Shown: piece after piece, positions 1-8,424 of the stretch
How the letters are laid out: each line of letters starts with the position of its first letter
Numbering within the stretch: the stretch's first letter is position 1
Source of the DNA: Clostridiales bacterium
Lineage (GTDB): Bacteria; Bacillota; Clostridia; Oscillospirales; Oscillospiraceae
Length of the DNA stretch: 46,039 bases
Reading direction: 5' to 3'
NCBI GenBank assembly: GCA_022772585.1
Contig: JALEZN010000081.1
Coordinates: 1-46,039, forward strand
Notes under the pieces: model-generated
What the model was told of the DNA's origin: nothing
What the model saw: only the letters and a program-made list of their open reading frames with translations
Databases searched by the model: none
Translations under genes and position numbers: made by a program

Positions 1-1
1 T

Positions 2-373
2 ACTGTCCTGATGGTGGGCGACGGCATCAACGACTCACCGGCCTTATCCGAGGCGGATGCGGGCATTGCCATCAGCGACGGCGCCGCCATTGCCCGGGAG
101 ATTGCGGACATCACCATTGCCGCTGACAGCCTCTGGGAGCTGGTGGAACTGCGCCGGATTGCCATGGCGCTGATGGCGCGCATCCACTCCAACTATCGCT
201 TTGTCATCGGCTTCAACGGCGCCCTGATCGCTCTCGGTGTGACCGGATTCCTGCCGCCTGCCACCTCTGCTACGCTGCACAACCTCTCCACTTTGGGAGT
301 CAGTCTGCGAAGCATGAGCCGGCTGACTACTCAGACGCAGTTTGCTCATGGAAACAATTTGCAGAATGGCTAA
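2..373 (+). CDS. Heavy-metal P1B-type ATPase, C-terminal fragment
   Basis: This is the 3' end of a metal-translocating P-type ATPase; the rest lies left of the window. The visible ~123 residues begin with the phosphorylation-domain hinge motif GDGIND followed by SPAL, the Mg/ATP coordinating element of all P-type ATPases. They continue through the typical P1B ending: two hydrophobic membrane segments (around FVIGFNGALIALGVTGFLPP) and the HNLSTLGVSLRSM element. The metal-binding helix with its CPx motif is not visible, so the ion (Zn/Cd/Co, Fe or Cu) cannot be read. The gene ends about 40 nt before the promoter of the siderophore operon, which fits a role in metal homeostasis of the same island. 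Confidence 0.9.
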   Translation, partial: TVLMVGDGINDSPALSEADAGIAISDGAAIAREIADITIAADSLWELVELRRIAMALMARIHSNYRFVIGFNGALIALGVTGFLPPATSATLHNLSTLGVSLRSMSRLTTQTQFAHGNNLQNG

Positions 374-414
374 AAAACACATTCTTTCTGCTTAGTTGCT
401 TGTGCTTTTTGCGC

Positions 415-446
415 GGTTGCACATGGCTAACCTCATGTGCTATAAT
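415..446 (+). promoter_or_regulatory. Siderophore operon promoter overlapped by a DtxR-box-like operator
   Basis: A -35 TTGCAC (417-422), an 18-nt spacer and an extended -10 TGC-TATAAT (438-446) precede the FecCD permease operon. The hexamers GGTTGC and CTAACC, separated by six bases (415-432), cover the -35. They match the better palindrome at 516-533 in 14 of 18 positions. A second dyad, GCACATG/CATGTGC (419-425 and 434-440), fills the spacer. Overlap with the polymerase site is what a metal-dependent repressor would use; regulation is inferred. Confidence 0.7.
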
Positions 447-513
447 ACACTTACGATGCGCAGTGTGTGATGCACGGTAAGTCCAATCACCGCTGCGCAT
501 TCTTTTATACACA

Positions 514-535
514 GCGGTTAGCTATGGCTAACCGC
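514..535. promoter_or_regulatory. Perfect inverted repeat, candidate DtxR-family operator
   Basis: Two 9-base arms (514-522 and 527-535) pair perfectly around a TATG spacer, giving the core GGTTAGCTATGGCTAACC. The halves resemble the DtxR/IdeR half-site (AGGTTAG). The site sits in the transcribed leader over the first usable ATG (524) of the permease gene, so a bound repressor could act as a roadblock. A DtxR-type regulator is encoded at 5781-6188. Confidence 0.65.
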
Positions 536-1597
536 AAGAAGAAAGGGGAAGATACTATCAGAGCATATCGATCTACCATCGTTCTTTCTGTTCTGTTACT
601 TGTCTTGTCCTGCTGTTCGCTGTTTGTGGGCGTGATTGACCTGACGCCGGCAGAGCTGCTGGCAGGAAACTTCGAGCAGATGGAGGTCTTCCTGATCTCC
701 CGGCTGCCGCGCCTACTGGCCATCCTGTGTACTGGAATCGGCATGAGCGTAGCAGGGCTTATCATGCAGCAGTTGTGCAGCAACAAATTCGTGTCCCCAA
801 CCACCGGGGCCACCATCTCCTCGGCCCAGTTCGGCATCTTGCTGGCGCTCCTGTTTATGCCGGCCTCCACCCTGTGGAGCCGTGCCATCTTCGCCTTTGC
901 CACAGCAATTCTGGGCACTTGGATCTTCGTTTGGTTCATTCAGCGCATCCAGTTCAAGGATGTGGTTATGGTTCCGTTGGTGGGCATTATGTTCGGCAAT
1001 GTCATCGGCGGCATTACCAACTATCTGGCGTACAAGTACGAGATGACCCAGGCCCTGTCCTCCTGGCTGGTGGGCCACTTTTCCCTGGTGCTGAAGGGCC
1101 GGTATGAGATCGTCTGGCTGACGGTCCCGCTGGTGGTGCTGGCCTTCCTCTTCGCCAACCATTTCAACATTGTGGGGCTGGGCAAGGATTTTTCCAAGAA
1201 CCTGGGTGTCCCGTACAACCTGGTTCTCTTTTCCGGGCTCACCATCGCTGCCATGATCACCGCCAGCATTGTGGTGGTGGTTGGTTCCATCTCCTACATT
1301 GGACTGATCGTGCCCAATGTGGTAGCCATGTACAAGGGAGACAAGATCCGTGGCACACTGGTGGATACCGCTCTGTTCGGCGCCATCTTCGTGCTGGTGT
1401 GCGACATGATTGGCCGGATCGTAATCGCCCCCTACGAGCTGCCCATCGAGCTGATCGTGGGCATCCTGGGAAGCCTCATTTTCATCGCCCTGCTGTTTTA
1501 CCGGCTCAAGCATGGCCGCAAGGCCATCCGTCTGGGCGGCGCCGGAACAAGCTGCTGCTCCACCATGCCCAACCTGAAGGGAGGTGCAGACCAGTGA
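524..1597 (+). CDS. FecCD-family siderophore ABC transporter permease (first subunit)
   Basis: This polytopic inner-membrane subunit of a ferric-siderophore importer resembles B. subtilis YclN. About nine to ten hydrophobic segments are visible, with the FecCD-typical stretches SRLPRLLAILCTGIGMSVAG and VGSISYIGLIVPN, the latter near the coupling helix. From ATG 524 the protein is 357 aa, about 35 residues longer at the N-terminus than relatives, and no ribosome site precedes that ATG. A strong AAAGGGGAA (541-549) lies 7 nt before an ATC codon at 557, where homologous proteins would begin, so the true start may be a non-standard codon. GTG 467 and ATG 470 are also in frame. The stop overlaps the next gene's GTG, indicating translational coupling. 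Confidence 0.9.
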   Translation: MANRKKKGEDTIRAYRSTIVLSVLLLVLSCCSLFVGVIDLTPAELLAGNFEQMEVFLISRLPRLLAILCTGIGMSVAGLIMQQLCSNKFVSPTTGATISSAQFGILLALLFMPASTLWSRAIFAFATAILGTWIFVWFIQRIQFKDVVMVPLVGIMFGNVIGGITNYLAYKYEMTQALSSWLVGHFSLVLKGRYEIVWLTVPLVVLAFLFANHFNIVGLGKDFSKNLGVPYNLVLFSGLTIAAMITASIVVVVGSISYIGLIVPNVVAMYKGDKIRGTLVDTALFGAIFVLVCDMIGRIVIAPYELPIELIVGILGSLIFIALLFYRLKHGRKAIRLGGAGTSCCSTMPNLKGGADQ

Positions 1598-2571
1598 ACA
1601 CGGTTGCCATACGCGCCAACCGGCGCAAACTCCTGATTTTGGCCTTTCTGGTTTTGCTCTGCGCGGCGGGCTATATGCTGGTTGAAGTGAATTTCTCTAA
1701 TCCCAAGCTGCTGGCCTACGCCATGAAGATCCGAACTCCCAAGCTCATCGTCATGCTGATCACGGCCTTTGCCATTGGCGGAGCCTCCATCGTGTTCCAG
1801 TCCATCATCAACAACACCATCGTGACTCCCTGCCTGCTGGGGATGAATTCCCTCTATACCCTCATCCACACGGCGGTGGTGTTCTTTCTTGGATCTGCCA
1901 GCGTGGTGGCCTCCAACGCCAATCTGTCCTTTGCAGTGGATGTTGTGCTCATGGGTATCGCCGCCACAGTAATCTACAGCTGGATTTTCAAAAAGACAAA
2001 GCATAATGTGCTGTATGTGTTGCTGGTGGGTACAGTACTGACCTCCTTCTTTGGCAGCATCCAGACCACGCTGACCCGGGTCATGGACCCCAATGAGTAC
2101 GACAGTCTGCTGAATACCCTGGTGGCAAGCTTCAGCAATATCAATTCCGAGATTATCGTCTTTTCCCTGATTCTTCTGGCAGGCGTCATCTTCGCTCTGC
2201 GCAAGGAACTGGCCCTGCTGGATGTGCTGACATTGGGCAAGGAGCAGGCCATCAACCTCGGCGTGGACTACGACCGCTGCATCCGCCGCCTGCTGCTCGG
2301 CGTGACCCTCTGCATCGCCGTGGCCACCGCCATGGTGGGGCCCATCTCCTTTTTGGGGCTCATCATCGCCAACCTGTCCCGGCAGCTGCTCAAGACCTTC
2401 CGCCACACCCAGCTGGTGCTGGGCTCGGCCCTGTTCGGCATGATCGTGCTGGTGGGCGGGCAGCTCATCGTCGAGCATGTGTATTCCTACTCCGTGCCGG
2501 TGAGCGTGTTCATCACCGTGGGCGGCGGCCTTTACTTCCTCTACCTCCTCCTGACAAGAAAGAAGGTGTGA
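1594..2571 (+). CDS. FecCD-family siderophore ABC transporter permease (second subunit)
   Basis: This is the second integral membrane subunit of the siderophore importer, 325 aa and YclO-like. The GTG start at 1594 is chosen because GGGAGG lies upstream at 1579-1585 and because GTGA overlaps the stop of the preceding permease by 4 nt. Hydrophobic segments run through the whole length. The FecCD signature near the C-terminus (VGPISFLGLIIANLSRQLL) is the part that contacts the ATPase. Two different permeases followed by one ATPase is the arrangement of petrobactin and catecholate systems of Firmicutes. The substrate itself cannot be read from the sequence. Confidence 0.93.
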   Translation: MNTVAIRANRRKLLILAFLVLLCAAGYMLVEVNFSNPKLLAYAMKIRTPKLIVMLITAFAIGGASIVFQSIINNTIVTPCLLGMNSLYTLIHTAVVFFLGSASVVASNANLSFAVDVVLMGIAATVIYSWIFKKTKHNVLYVLLVGTVLTSFFGSIQTTLTRVMDPNEYDSLLNTLVASFSNINSEIIVFSLILLAGVIFALRKELALLDVLTLGKEQAINLGVDYDRCIRRLLLGVTLCIAVATAMVGPISFLGLIIANLSRQLLKTFRHTQLVLGSALFGMIVLVGGQLIVEHVYSYSVPVSVFITVGGGLYFLYLLLTRKKV

Positions 2572-2573
2572 CC

Positions 2574-3326
2574 ATGCGTGTACAGGAATTGACAAAACAG
2601 TATGACGGGAAAACCGTGGTGGACGGCGTGAGCTTCGCCATTCCCAAGGGCAAGGTGATTTCCCTGATCGGCCCCAACGGCGCGGGCAAGTCCACCGTCA
2701 TGGGCATGATCTCCCGACTGATCGCCCACGACAGCGGACTGGTAGACTTTGAGGGCAAGGACATTGGCAAATGGAAAAGTAAGGAGCTCTCCAAGCGTCT
2801 TGCCATCCTGACCCAGTCCAATAACATCCAGATGAAGCTGACTGTGCGGGAGCTGGTGACCTTCGGGCGCTTTCCGTATTCAGGCAACCGGGTCACCCCA
2901 GAGGATCAGAAGATTATCGACCGAGCTATTCACTACATGGAACTGGAGGAGTTCCAGGATCGCTTCATCGACGAACTCTCCGGCGGCCAGCGGCAGCGGG
3001 CTCTGATCGCCATGGTCATCGCCCAGGACACGGAGTATGTGCTGCTGGATGAGCCCACCAACAATCTGGATATCTACCACGCCACCAATATGATGAAAAT
3101 CGTCCGCCGCCTCTGCGACGAGCTGGGGAAGACGGTGATTTTGGTGCTGCATGAGATCAATTATGCGGCATTCTATTCTGATTACATCTGTGCCTTCAAG
3201 GACGGAAAAATCGCCAAGTTCGGCACTGTGGAGGAGGTGATGACGAAAGAGAACCTGTCCCAGATCTATCAGGTGGACTTCGAGATCCTGACCATTGCGG
3301 GCAAACCCCTGTCCATCTACTATTGA
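2574..3326 (+). CDS. Siderophore ABC transporter ATP-binding protein
   Basis: This 250-aa cytoplasmic ATPase energises the FecCD permease pair. Visible motifs are Walker A GPNGAGKST (residues 33-41), the signature LSGGQRQR (135-142), Walker B YVLLDEP (155-161) and the switch histidine in LVLHEIN. It resembles B. subtilis YclP over its whole length, including FGRFPYS after the Q-loop. ATG 2574 is preferred over the in-frame GTG at 2568 because AAGAAGG lies 7 nt upstream of the ATG. The start is 2 nt after the stop of the upstream permease, so translation is coupled. Confidence 0.95.
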   Translation: MRVQELTKQYDGKTVVDGVSFAIPKGKVISLIGPNGAGKSTVMGMISRLIAHDSGLVDFEGKDIGKWKSKELSKRLAILTQSNNIQMKLTVRELVTFGRFPYSGNRVTPEDQKIIDRAIHYMELEEFQDRFIDELSGGQRQRALIAMVIAQDTEYVLLDEPTNNLDIYHATNMMKIVRRLCDELGKTVILVLHEINYAAFYSDYICAFKDGKIAKFGTVEEVMTKENLSQIYQVDFEILTIAGKPLSIYY

Positions 3327-3366
3327 CCCTTATTTTCAGTACTTTTTAGAAAAGGAGTATCCAAAA

Positions 3367-4392
3367 ATGAACATGAAAAAGATGCTTTCTCTTGCCCTGG
3401 CCGGTGTGATGGCCCTGAGCCTCATGGCCTGCTCCGCTCAAAATGGCGGCGATTCTTCCGAGAATACCTCCTCGCCCAGCAGCAGCCAGTCCAGTGAGGA
3501 AACCCAGAACAACGAAACCCCTGAGTCTGTGACCATTACCAGCCTCAATGCCAACAAGGAGGCGGCGGAGCTGGAGGTGCCTTACGATCCCCAGCGTATC
3601 GCCATTCTGGATATGGCCTCGTTGGACATTCTGGATACCCTGGGCGTGGGCGACCGGGTAGTGGGTACCGCCTCCACCAGTCTGGAGTATCTCCAGGACT
3701 ACATCAATGACGATATCGCCAACCTGGGCACCATCAAGGAGGCCGATCTGGAGGCCGTCATGGCCTGTGAGCCGGATGTCATCTTCATCGGCGGCCGCCT
3801 GGCTTCCAGTTATGACGCCCTCAGCGAAATCGCTCCTGTAGTCTATCTGGCCACGGATACTGAGCTTGGGGTCGTGGAGAGCGTGCGGCAGAATGCCACT
3901 ACCATCGCCTCCATGTTTGGTCTGGAGGACAAGGTAGACGAGTTGATGGCTGACTTCGATGCCCGCATTACCGCCCTGTCCGAATTTGCCGCCGGTAAGA
4001 CTGCCATCGTGGGTATGTGCACCAGCGGCAGCTTCAATGTGCTGGGCAACGACGGCCGCTGCTCCATCATCGGCGTGGAAGCCGGCTTTGAGAACATCGG
4101 TGTTGACGCCAATATTGACACCTCCACCCACGGCAACGAAGCTTCGTTCGAGTTCATTGTGGAGAAGGCCCCCGACTATATCTTCGTTATGGACCGTGAC
4201 GCCGCCATCGGCACCGACGGCGCACAGCTGGCCCAGGAGATCATGGAGAATGAACTGGTGATGGGAACCGACGCCTACAAGAACGGCAACATCGTCTATC
4301 TGGCTCACCCCGCCGTGTGGTACACCGCCGAGGGCGGCATCACCGCGCTGGATCTCATGCTGCAGGATTTGGAGAGCGAGCTGCTGGGTTAA
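3367..4392 (+). CDS. Siderophore-binding lipoprotein (periplasmic-binding-protein type 2 family)
   Basis: This is the extracellular receptor of the importer, 341 aa. A signal peptide runs to the lipobox LMAC with the modified cysteine at residue 22. A Ser/Glu/Asn-rich linker follows (23-53), then the two-lobed FecB/YclQ-like fold beginning near PQRIAILDMASLDILDTLG. AAAAGGAG lies 10 nt before ATG 3367, and the gene follows the ATPase after 40 nt. Ferric-siderophore binding is inferred from family and operon. A haem ligand is less likely because the closest resemblance is to petrobactin/catecholate binders. No terminator is evident between this gene and the peroxiredoxin. Confidence 0.93.
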   Translation: MNMKKMLSLALAGVMALSLMACSAQNGGDSSENTSSPSSSQSSEETQNNETPESVTITSLNANKEAAELEVPYDPQRIAILDMASLDILDTLGVGDRVVGTASTSLEYLQDYINDDIANLGTIKEADLEAVMACEPDVIFIGGRLASSYDALSEIAPVVYLATDTELGVVESVRQNATTIASMFGLEDKVDELMADFDARITALSEFAAGKTAIVGMCTSGSFNVLGNDGRCSIIGVEAGFENIGVDANIDTSTHGNEASFEFIVEKAPDYIFVMDRDAAIGTDGAQLAQEIMENELVMGTDAYKNGNIVYLAHPAVWYTAEGGITALDLMLQDLESELLG

Positions 4393-4483
4393 CTCTGTTT
4401 CAGATAGAGTATTACGGCCTTTCTCCAAAGAACTCATATATCATATTCATCGAACTTGACTACTAACGAAAGGAGCGCTTACC

Positions 4484-5155
4484 ATGGATCAGGAAAACAG
4501 AATGCCTCTTATTGGCGACAAGGCCCCGTCCTTCGAGGCTGTCACCACCCAGGGCCCTATCAAATTCCCAGAGGATTACGCCGGCAAATGGGTGATCCTC
4601 TTCTCCCATCCTGCGGATTTCACCCCGGTCTGCACCACGGAGTTTATGACCTTCGGCTCCATGATCGACGAGTTCAAGGCTCTCAATACTGAGCTGGTGG
4701 GCCTTTCAGTGGACTCCATCTACTCCCACATCGCCTGGCTGCGGAAGATCCAGGAGCTGGAGTGGAACGGTAAGAAACACATCAATGTGACCTTCCCCCT
4801 CATCGAGGATATCCGCATGGAGGTGGCCAACAAGTACGGCATGATCCAGCCGGGACAGTCCAACACCCAGGCGGTACGGGCGGTGTTTGTCATCGACCCC
4901 AACGGCGTGGTGCGAACCATCCTGTACTATCCGCTGTCCACGGGCCGTAACTTTGACGAGATCAAGCGTATCATCCTGGCGCTCCAGAAAGCGGACGCCG
5001 ACGCCTGCGCCACCCCGGCCGACTGGCGGCCCGGCGATGATGTCATCGTACCCACCGCTGGCAGCTGCGGCGTAGCCAAGGAGCGGATGGACAACCAGAG
5101 CGAGAATCAGTATTGCCTGGATTGGTTCATGTGTTTCCGCAAAGAGGCGAAGTAA
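4484..5155 (+). CDS. Peroxiredoxin, Prx6 / 1-Cys type
   Basis: A 223-aa cytoplasmic peroxidase that reduces hydrogen peroxide and organic peroxides. The peroxidatic cysteine C50 lies in the motif DFTPVCTTE, and the conserved catalytic Arg is in the AVRAVFVID segment. The C-terminal extension with RNFDEIKRIILALQ and the overall length are typical of the Prx6/archaeal AhpC class rather than the short 2-Cys AhpC. Extra cysteines at 175, 195, 211 and 217 could act as resolving residues. AAAGGAG lies before ATG 4484. It sits 91 nt after the siderophore receptor and ahead of a strong terminator, so it probably shares the iron operon; peroxide defence alongside iron uptake makes sense. Confidence 0.93.
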   Translation: MDQENRMPLIGDKAPSFEAVTTQGPIKFPEDYAGKWVILFSHPADFTPVCTTEFMTFGSMIDEFKALNTELVGLSVDSIYSHIAWLRKIQELEWNGKKHINVTFPLIEDIRMEVANKYGMIQPGQSNTQAVRAVFVIDPNGVVRTILYYPLSTGRNFDEIKRIILALQKADADACATPADWRPGDDVIVPTAGSCGVAKERMDNQSENQYCLDWFMCFRKEAK

Positions 5156-5182
5156 TACTAAGTTAATTCCCCAATAACAGAA

Positions 5183-5227
5183 AACCGGTCGAGATTTCAT
5201 GCACGAGATCTCGACCGGTTCTTTTTT
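5183..5227 (+). terminator. Intrinsic terminator of the siderophore-peroxiredoxin operon
   Basis: Arms 5183-5195 and 5208-5220 (AACCGGTCGAGAT and its complement) pair perfectly over 13 bp. A 12-nt loop separates them, and CTTTTTTG follows. The 130 bases after it, up to the convergent gene at 5359, hold no gene. Confidence 0.9.
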
Positions 5228-5358
5228 GTTGTATTTAGGTCATTTTGCAATGGTTCACAAAAATTATTCAGAGAACAATGATTATCAGGCCTTCCGTTAT
5301 ATTGTAATTGCTTTGACTGGAATTACAGAAAATGCGCAAAAATCTTACAACAGGTTAG

Positions 5359-5784
5359 CTACTCAAGTCGTTCAGTAAATGCTTCCAGACAATAGCCGAC
5401 TTCCCGCACGGAGCGAATGTAGAATGAGGCATCTGGATTAGCCCGATACAGCTTCTCGCGCAGGTTGCAGATATGAAAACCTATCGTATTGTTTTCGTTT
5501 CCTGTAGTGAAATCGCCCCAGACCTGTTCGTAAATCTGTGCATAGGTCAGCACACGGCCTTTATTGGCGGCCAGCAGCAGGAGAATCCGATATTCTTTTG
5601 CGGTAAGCTGAATCTCCTGTCGATCCCGAAAGACCTTTCGTCTGCTTGGAAAGATCTCAAGACCAGGGAGCGAGACCATCGGTTCCTCGTCGACCTCGAT
5701 TTTTTCTATCTCAGGGTGGTTTTTGAGGATAGACAGAATCTGCTCCAAAACTTCCGTATCTCTTTCGTGCAGCTCCAAAATCAT
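5359..5784 (-). CDS. Orphan OmpR-type winged-helix DNA-binding protein
   Basis: This 141-aa protein ends in a complete OmpR/PhoB winged helix (about residues 45-136). Recognisable pieces are LTAKEYRILLLLAANKGRVL, YEQVWG, NNTIGFHICNLREKL and the wing around IRSVREVGY. The N-terminal receiver domain is absent, and only ~45 residues of acidic helical sequence remain. It therefore cannot be phosphorylated at a receiver aspartate. Its ATG overlaps the TGA of the DtxR gene by 4 nt (ATGA), making it the last gene of the ECF operon. It probably acts as a co-regulator or a DtxR partner; the targets are unknown. Confidence 0.8.
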   Translation of the reverse strand: MILELHERDTEVLEQILSILKNHPEIEKIEVDEEPMVSLPGLEIFPSRRKVFRDRQEIQLTAKEYRILLLLAANKGRVLTYAQIYEQVWGDFTTGNENNTIGFHICNLREKLYRANPDASFYIRSVREVGYCLEAFTERLE

Positions 5785-6188
5785 GACTCGTCCGATGATA
5801 TCACCGCTTTCTCACTCAGTTTACGAGCTGCTTTCAGTCGCTCAAAGGTTTCCTTACTGATTACATGCTCAATCCGGCAGGCATCCCGCTCGGCGATAAC
5901 AGGATCGACGCCAGCTGCCACAAGCATCTCTGTAAAAAAGCGATGCTTTTCATAAGTGGCTTCGGCAGCTTCTCGCCCCGCATCTGTCAAGTGCAGATAA
6001 TAATTCTCGTCCATTGTGAGGAAGCCCCCGTCCCGTAAGGCAGCCACCGCATGACACACGCTGGGCTTGGACACATCCATGTACCGGGCTACATCCACGG
6101 AGCGTACCATGCCCTTTTTCTTTTGGAGAACAAGGATGGTCTCCAGATAATCCTCACCAGACGCATACAGTTTTTTATAAGGAGGCAT
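5781..6188 (-). CDS. DtxR-family metal-dependent transcriptional repressor
   Basis: A 135-aa DtxR/IdeR-type regulator without an SH3-like third domain. The N-terminal helix-turn-helix spans roughly residues 10-65 (GEDYLETILVL, VDVARYMDVSKPSV). The dimerisation and metal-binding domain holds KHRFF (H82) and DACRIEHVIS (C104, E107, H108). A cysteine in the C-x-x-E-H motif matches iron-type DtxR, whereas manganese-type MntR has glutamate there, so Fe2+ is the likelier co-repressor. The gene starts inside the 3' end of the double ATPase gene (14-nt overlap). Probable targets are the GGTTAG-N6-CTAACC palindromes at 516-533 and 9096-9113, which would include its own operon. Confidence 0.92.
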   Translation of the reverse strand: MPPYKKLYASGEDYLETILVLQKKKGMVRSVDVARYMDVSKPSVCHAVAALRDGGFLTMDENYYLHLTDAGREAAEATYEKHRFFTEMLVAAGVDPVIAERDACRIEHVISKETFERLKAARKLSEKAVISSDES

Positions 6189-7680
6189 TGATTACAACAA
6201 CTTCTTTCTCATGAGAAAAGAAATCTTGCAAAAGTTTTACGGCTTCATCATCCATAGGGCGGTGCCACAGCACCTTGCTCCCCTGAATGAACAACAGGTA
6301 GGTGCAGCACTTATAAATGAGTTCTGGGTCATGCGTGATCAGAAACAGGCTCTTTCCCATCTTTTTCAGGCGGTTTAAGTTGTCCGATACCTCCAGCATA
6401 TGCCGGTAATCCAATCCGCTGGTAGGTTCGTCAAATATCAGAACCTTTTTGTCCGATGCTATTGCACTGCCAATCGCCACCCTCTGCTTTTCACCTCCGG
6501 ACAGGGACATGGGGTGCAGCTTTGCTTTGCCCAACAGGTCAAGGCTGTTCAGTATCTCCTTGGCGCGGGCCGTATCCGCTTTTTCGTCTTCGCCATCCAT
6601 ACTGAGCAACAGCTCATCCAGCACATCTTCCGTGAATAGCTGATGGTTTACATCCTGCATGACCATATAGCAGATATGCCTGCGCTGCTTTGCGTCATAG
6701 GAGACCCCATCCATTTCAAGCACACCTTTTGCTTTTTTATCCAGACCGCACAAACACCGGGCGAAGGTGGATTTTCCCGCACCGTTGTTTCCGATGATAC
6801 CGATGATCTCCCCTTGGGGCAAGGTCAGGTCTGGAATATCCACATTGAGGGGGCCGTGCTTTTCATAGGAGAACTGGAACCCCTTAATATGTAATTTCGG
6901 AGCGGCCGGCTTGGGAATGGCCTCCGGGGACAGATGGAATGGGTCCAGTGCCCGCAGCCCCATTCCCTGCAATTCATCGGACGGTAAATTTTGAAATTCC
7001 GCCCCGGTAAATTCCTGTACAATACTTCCGTGCTTCATGTAGAAAATTCGGTCTGCATAGGGGACAAGATAATAAAGCCGGTGTTCTGCGACGATCACCG
7101 TCTTTTTCTCGGACTGCCAGTGCCGGATCACGCCAATCAAATCTTCGATGGTGGCAATATCCAGGTTGGAGGATGGCTCGTCCAGCACGAAGATGTCCGG
7201 GTGGATTGCATCGGCAGAGGCGCAGGCGATTTTCTGCTTTTCTCCGCCGGACAGGGCAAACAAGCTCCGGTTCAGCAGTTTTTCCAGCTTGAGGCTGTGG
7301 ACGGTTTCCTCCAGACGCTTCCGCATCTCCGGGACCGGCAGGGCCATGTTTTCACACCCAAAAACAATCTCGCTGGTGGTATCTACATTGTAGAATTGTG
7401 TCCCTGGGTTTTGGAATACAGATCCCACCCGCTGCCCGATTTGATAAAGAGGATAGTCTTTTAACTCTTTCCCGTCTAAAAGGACTTGCCCGGTCAGTTT
7501 CCCTCCGTAGTAATGAGGGATCAGACCGTTGATCAGCCGAGTCAGCGTTGTCTTGCCACATCCGGACTCTCCGCAGAACAGAATAGTTTCGCCATCCTGT
7601 ATTGTTAGATTTATATGGCTCAGGTTGTTCTCGGTTTCCCCGCTCTCATAGGTAAAGGAAACATCTTTAAATTCGATCAC
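6175..7680 (-). CDS. ECF transporter double ATPase (fused EcfA1/EcfA2-like)
   Basis: Two complete ABC ATPase domains lie in one 501-aa chain. Domain 1 has Walker A GESGCGKTT (37-45), signature LSGGEKQK (143-150) and Walker B FVLDEPSSNLD. Domain 2 has Walker A GNNGAGKST (297-305), signature LSGGEKQR (393-400) and Walker B LIFDEPTSGLD. Fused ATPases of this sort energise dedicated group I ECF importers, in which S, T and A subunits are encoded together, as here. It lies 12 nt after the T-component gene and overlaps the DtxR gene. The imported compound is probably a metal or metal chelate, judged only from the repressor in the operon. Confidence 0.92.
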   Translation of the reverse strand: MIEFKDVSFTYESGETENNLSHINLTIQDGETILFCGESGCGKTTLTRLINGLIPHYYGGKLTGQVLLDGKELKDYPLYQIGQRVGSVFQNPGTQFYNVDTTSEIVFGCENMALPVPEMRKRLEETVHSLKLEKLLNRSLFALSGGEKQKIACASADAIHPDIFVLDEPSSNLDIATIEDLIGVIRHWQSEKKTVIVAEHRLYYLVPYADRIFYMKHGSIVQEFTGAEFQNLPSDELQGMGLRALDPFHLSPEAIPKPAAPKLHIKGFQFSYEKHGPLNVDIPDLTLPQGEIIGIIGNNGAGKSTFARCLCGLDKKAKGVLEMDGVSYDAKQRRHICYMVMQDVNHQLFTEDVLDELLLSMDGEDEKADTARAKEILNSLDLLGKAKLHPMSLSGGEKQRVAIGSAIASDKKVLIFDEPTSGLDYRHMLEVSDNLNRLKKMGKSLFLITHDPELIYKCCTYLLFIQGSKVLWHRPMDDEAVKLLQDFFSHEKEVVVINASL

Positions 7681-7692
7681 AGTATCACCTCC

Positions 7693-8424
7693 TTACCACG
7701 GACTGAAAAAGTATGTGGAGAGCAGTGCGGCTCCGGCAATCAGCACCGCCAGCAGATCCCAGCCAGTAAAACCGACCTTTGTGATATTGGTGCGCCGGAC
7801 CGGGTTATCCAGGCCGCGGGTCAGGGCCGCCGCGGAGAGATCATCCCCGATTTTGACCACCGAGATCATCAAGGGAATGAAACGGTATTCAATCAGGGTA
7901 GCTGGGTTTTGCCAGAACTTCTTTGTCCCGAACTGGACCTCACGCATTCGCATGGCATCTTTGATGGCTGCCGACTCCTCCTGCATAGTGGGGATGAATC
8001 GAAACAGAACGGAGAGTGGAATAGTGATCTGCCGCCCAATGTGCATCCGGCCCAGCGCGGTAATGCACTCGCTGGCCGTAGTGGATTTGATGATGTAGGC
8101 CCCCATCACAAAGGCCGGAAACAGCCGCAGAACCAGACCCACCAGCAGGACTACCAGCATATTGACAATCATGGGGAACTGGACCGAGTTCTGGATGGCC
8201 TGCACAAACAGCCCCGCCGCAAACAGGCAGAAGAACACGGTTGCCGTCTTATACTGCCGGTTAGTCAACAGTAAAATAAAGGGGATCATCGCCACCGTAA
8301 CCATAAAGGCGGTGTGGCTGTATAGAAATTCTGCGGTAGCGACAACGGCCATCAGCAGCAGCTTGGTTCGTGGGTCCAAGCAAAAGCCTGTTCTATTTTC
8401 AACAACCGCTTGAAGCTGCTCCAT
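7693..8424 (-). CDS. ECF transporter T component (EcfT family)
   Basis: A 243-aa membrane protein with about five to six hydrophobic segments. Two cytoplasmic coupling motifs characteristic of EcfT are present: AMRMREVQFG (around residues 158-167) and AALTRGLDNP (around 199-208), whose arginine-glycine pairs dock onto the ATPases. It couples ATP hydrolysis in the double ATPase to tilting of the substrate-binding S component. Its ATG overlaps the last base of the S-component gene, and it is followed after 12 nt by the ATPase gene. Transport specificity does not reside in this subunit. Confidence 0.92.
   Translation of the reverse strand: MEQLQAVVENRTGFCLDPRTKLLLMAVVATAEFLYSHTAFMVTVAMIPFILLLTNRQYKTATVFFCLFAAGLFVQAIQNSVQFPMIVNMLVVLLVGLVLRLFPAFVMGAYIIKSTTASECITALGRMHIGRQITIPLSVLFRFIPTMQEESAAIKDAMRMREVQFGTKKFWQNPATLIEYRFIPLMISVVKIGDDLSAAALTRGLDNPVRRTNITKVGFTGWDLLAVLIAGAALLSTYFFSPW

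Noticed and set aside
5303-5327. TGTAATT-N11-AATTACA inverted repeat as a second TetR site or terminator
   Set aside because: The half-sites are in the opposite order to the operator at 9778-9805 and there is no T-tract. It lies between convergent genes, so it is probably chance in AT-rich DNA.
5353-5360. AGGTTAGC half-site at the end of the orphan winged-helix gene as a further DtxR box
   Set aside because: Only one half of the dyad is present and it is not near a promoter.
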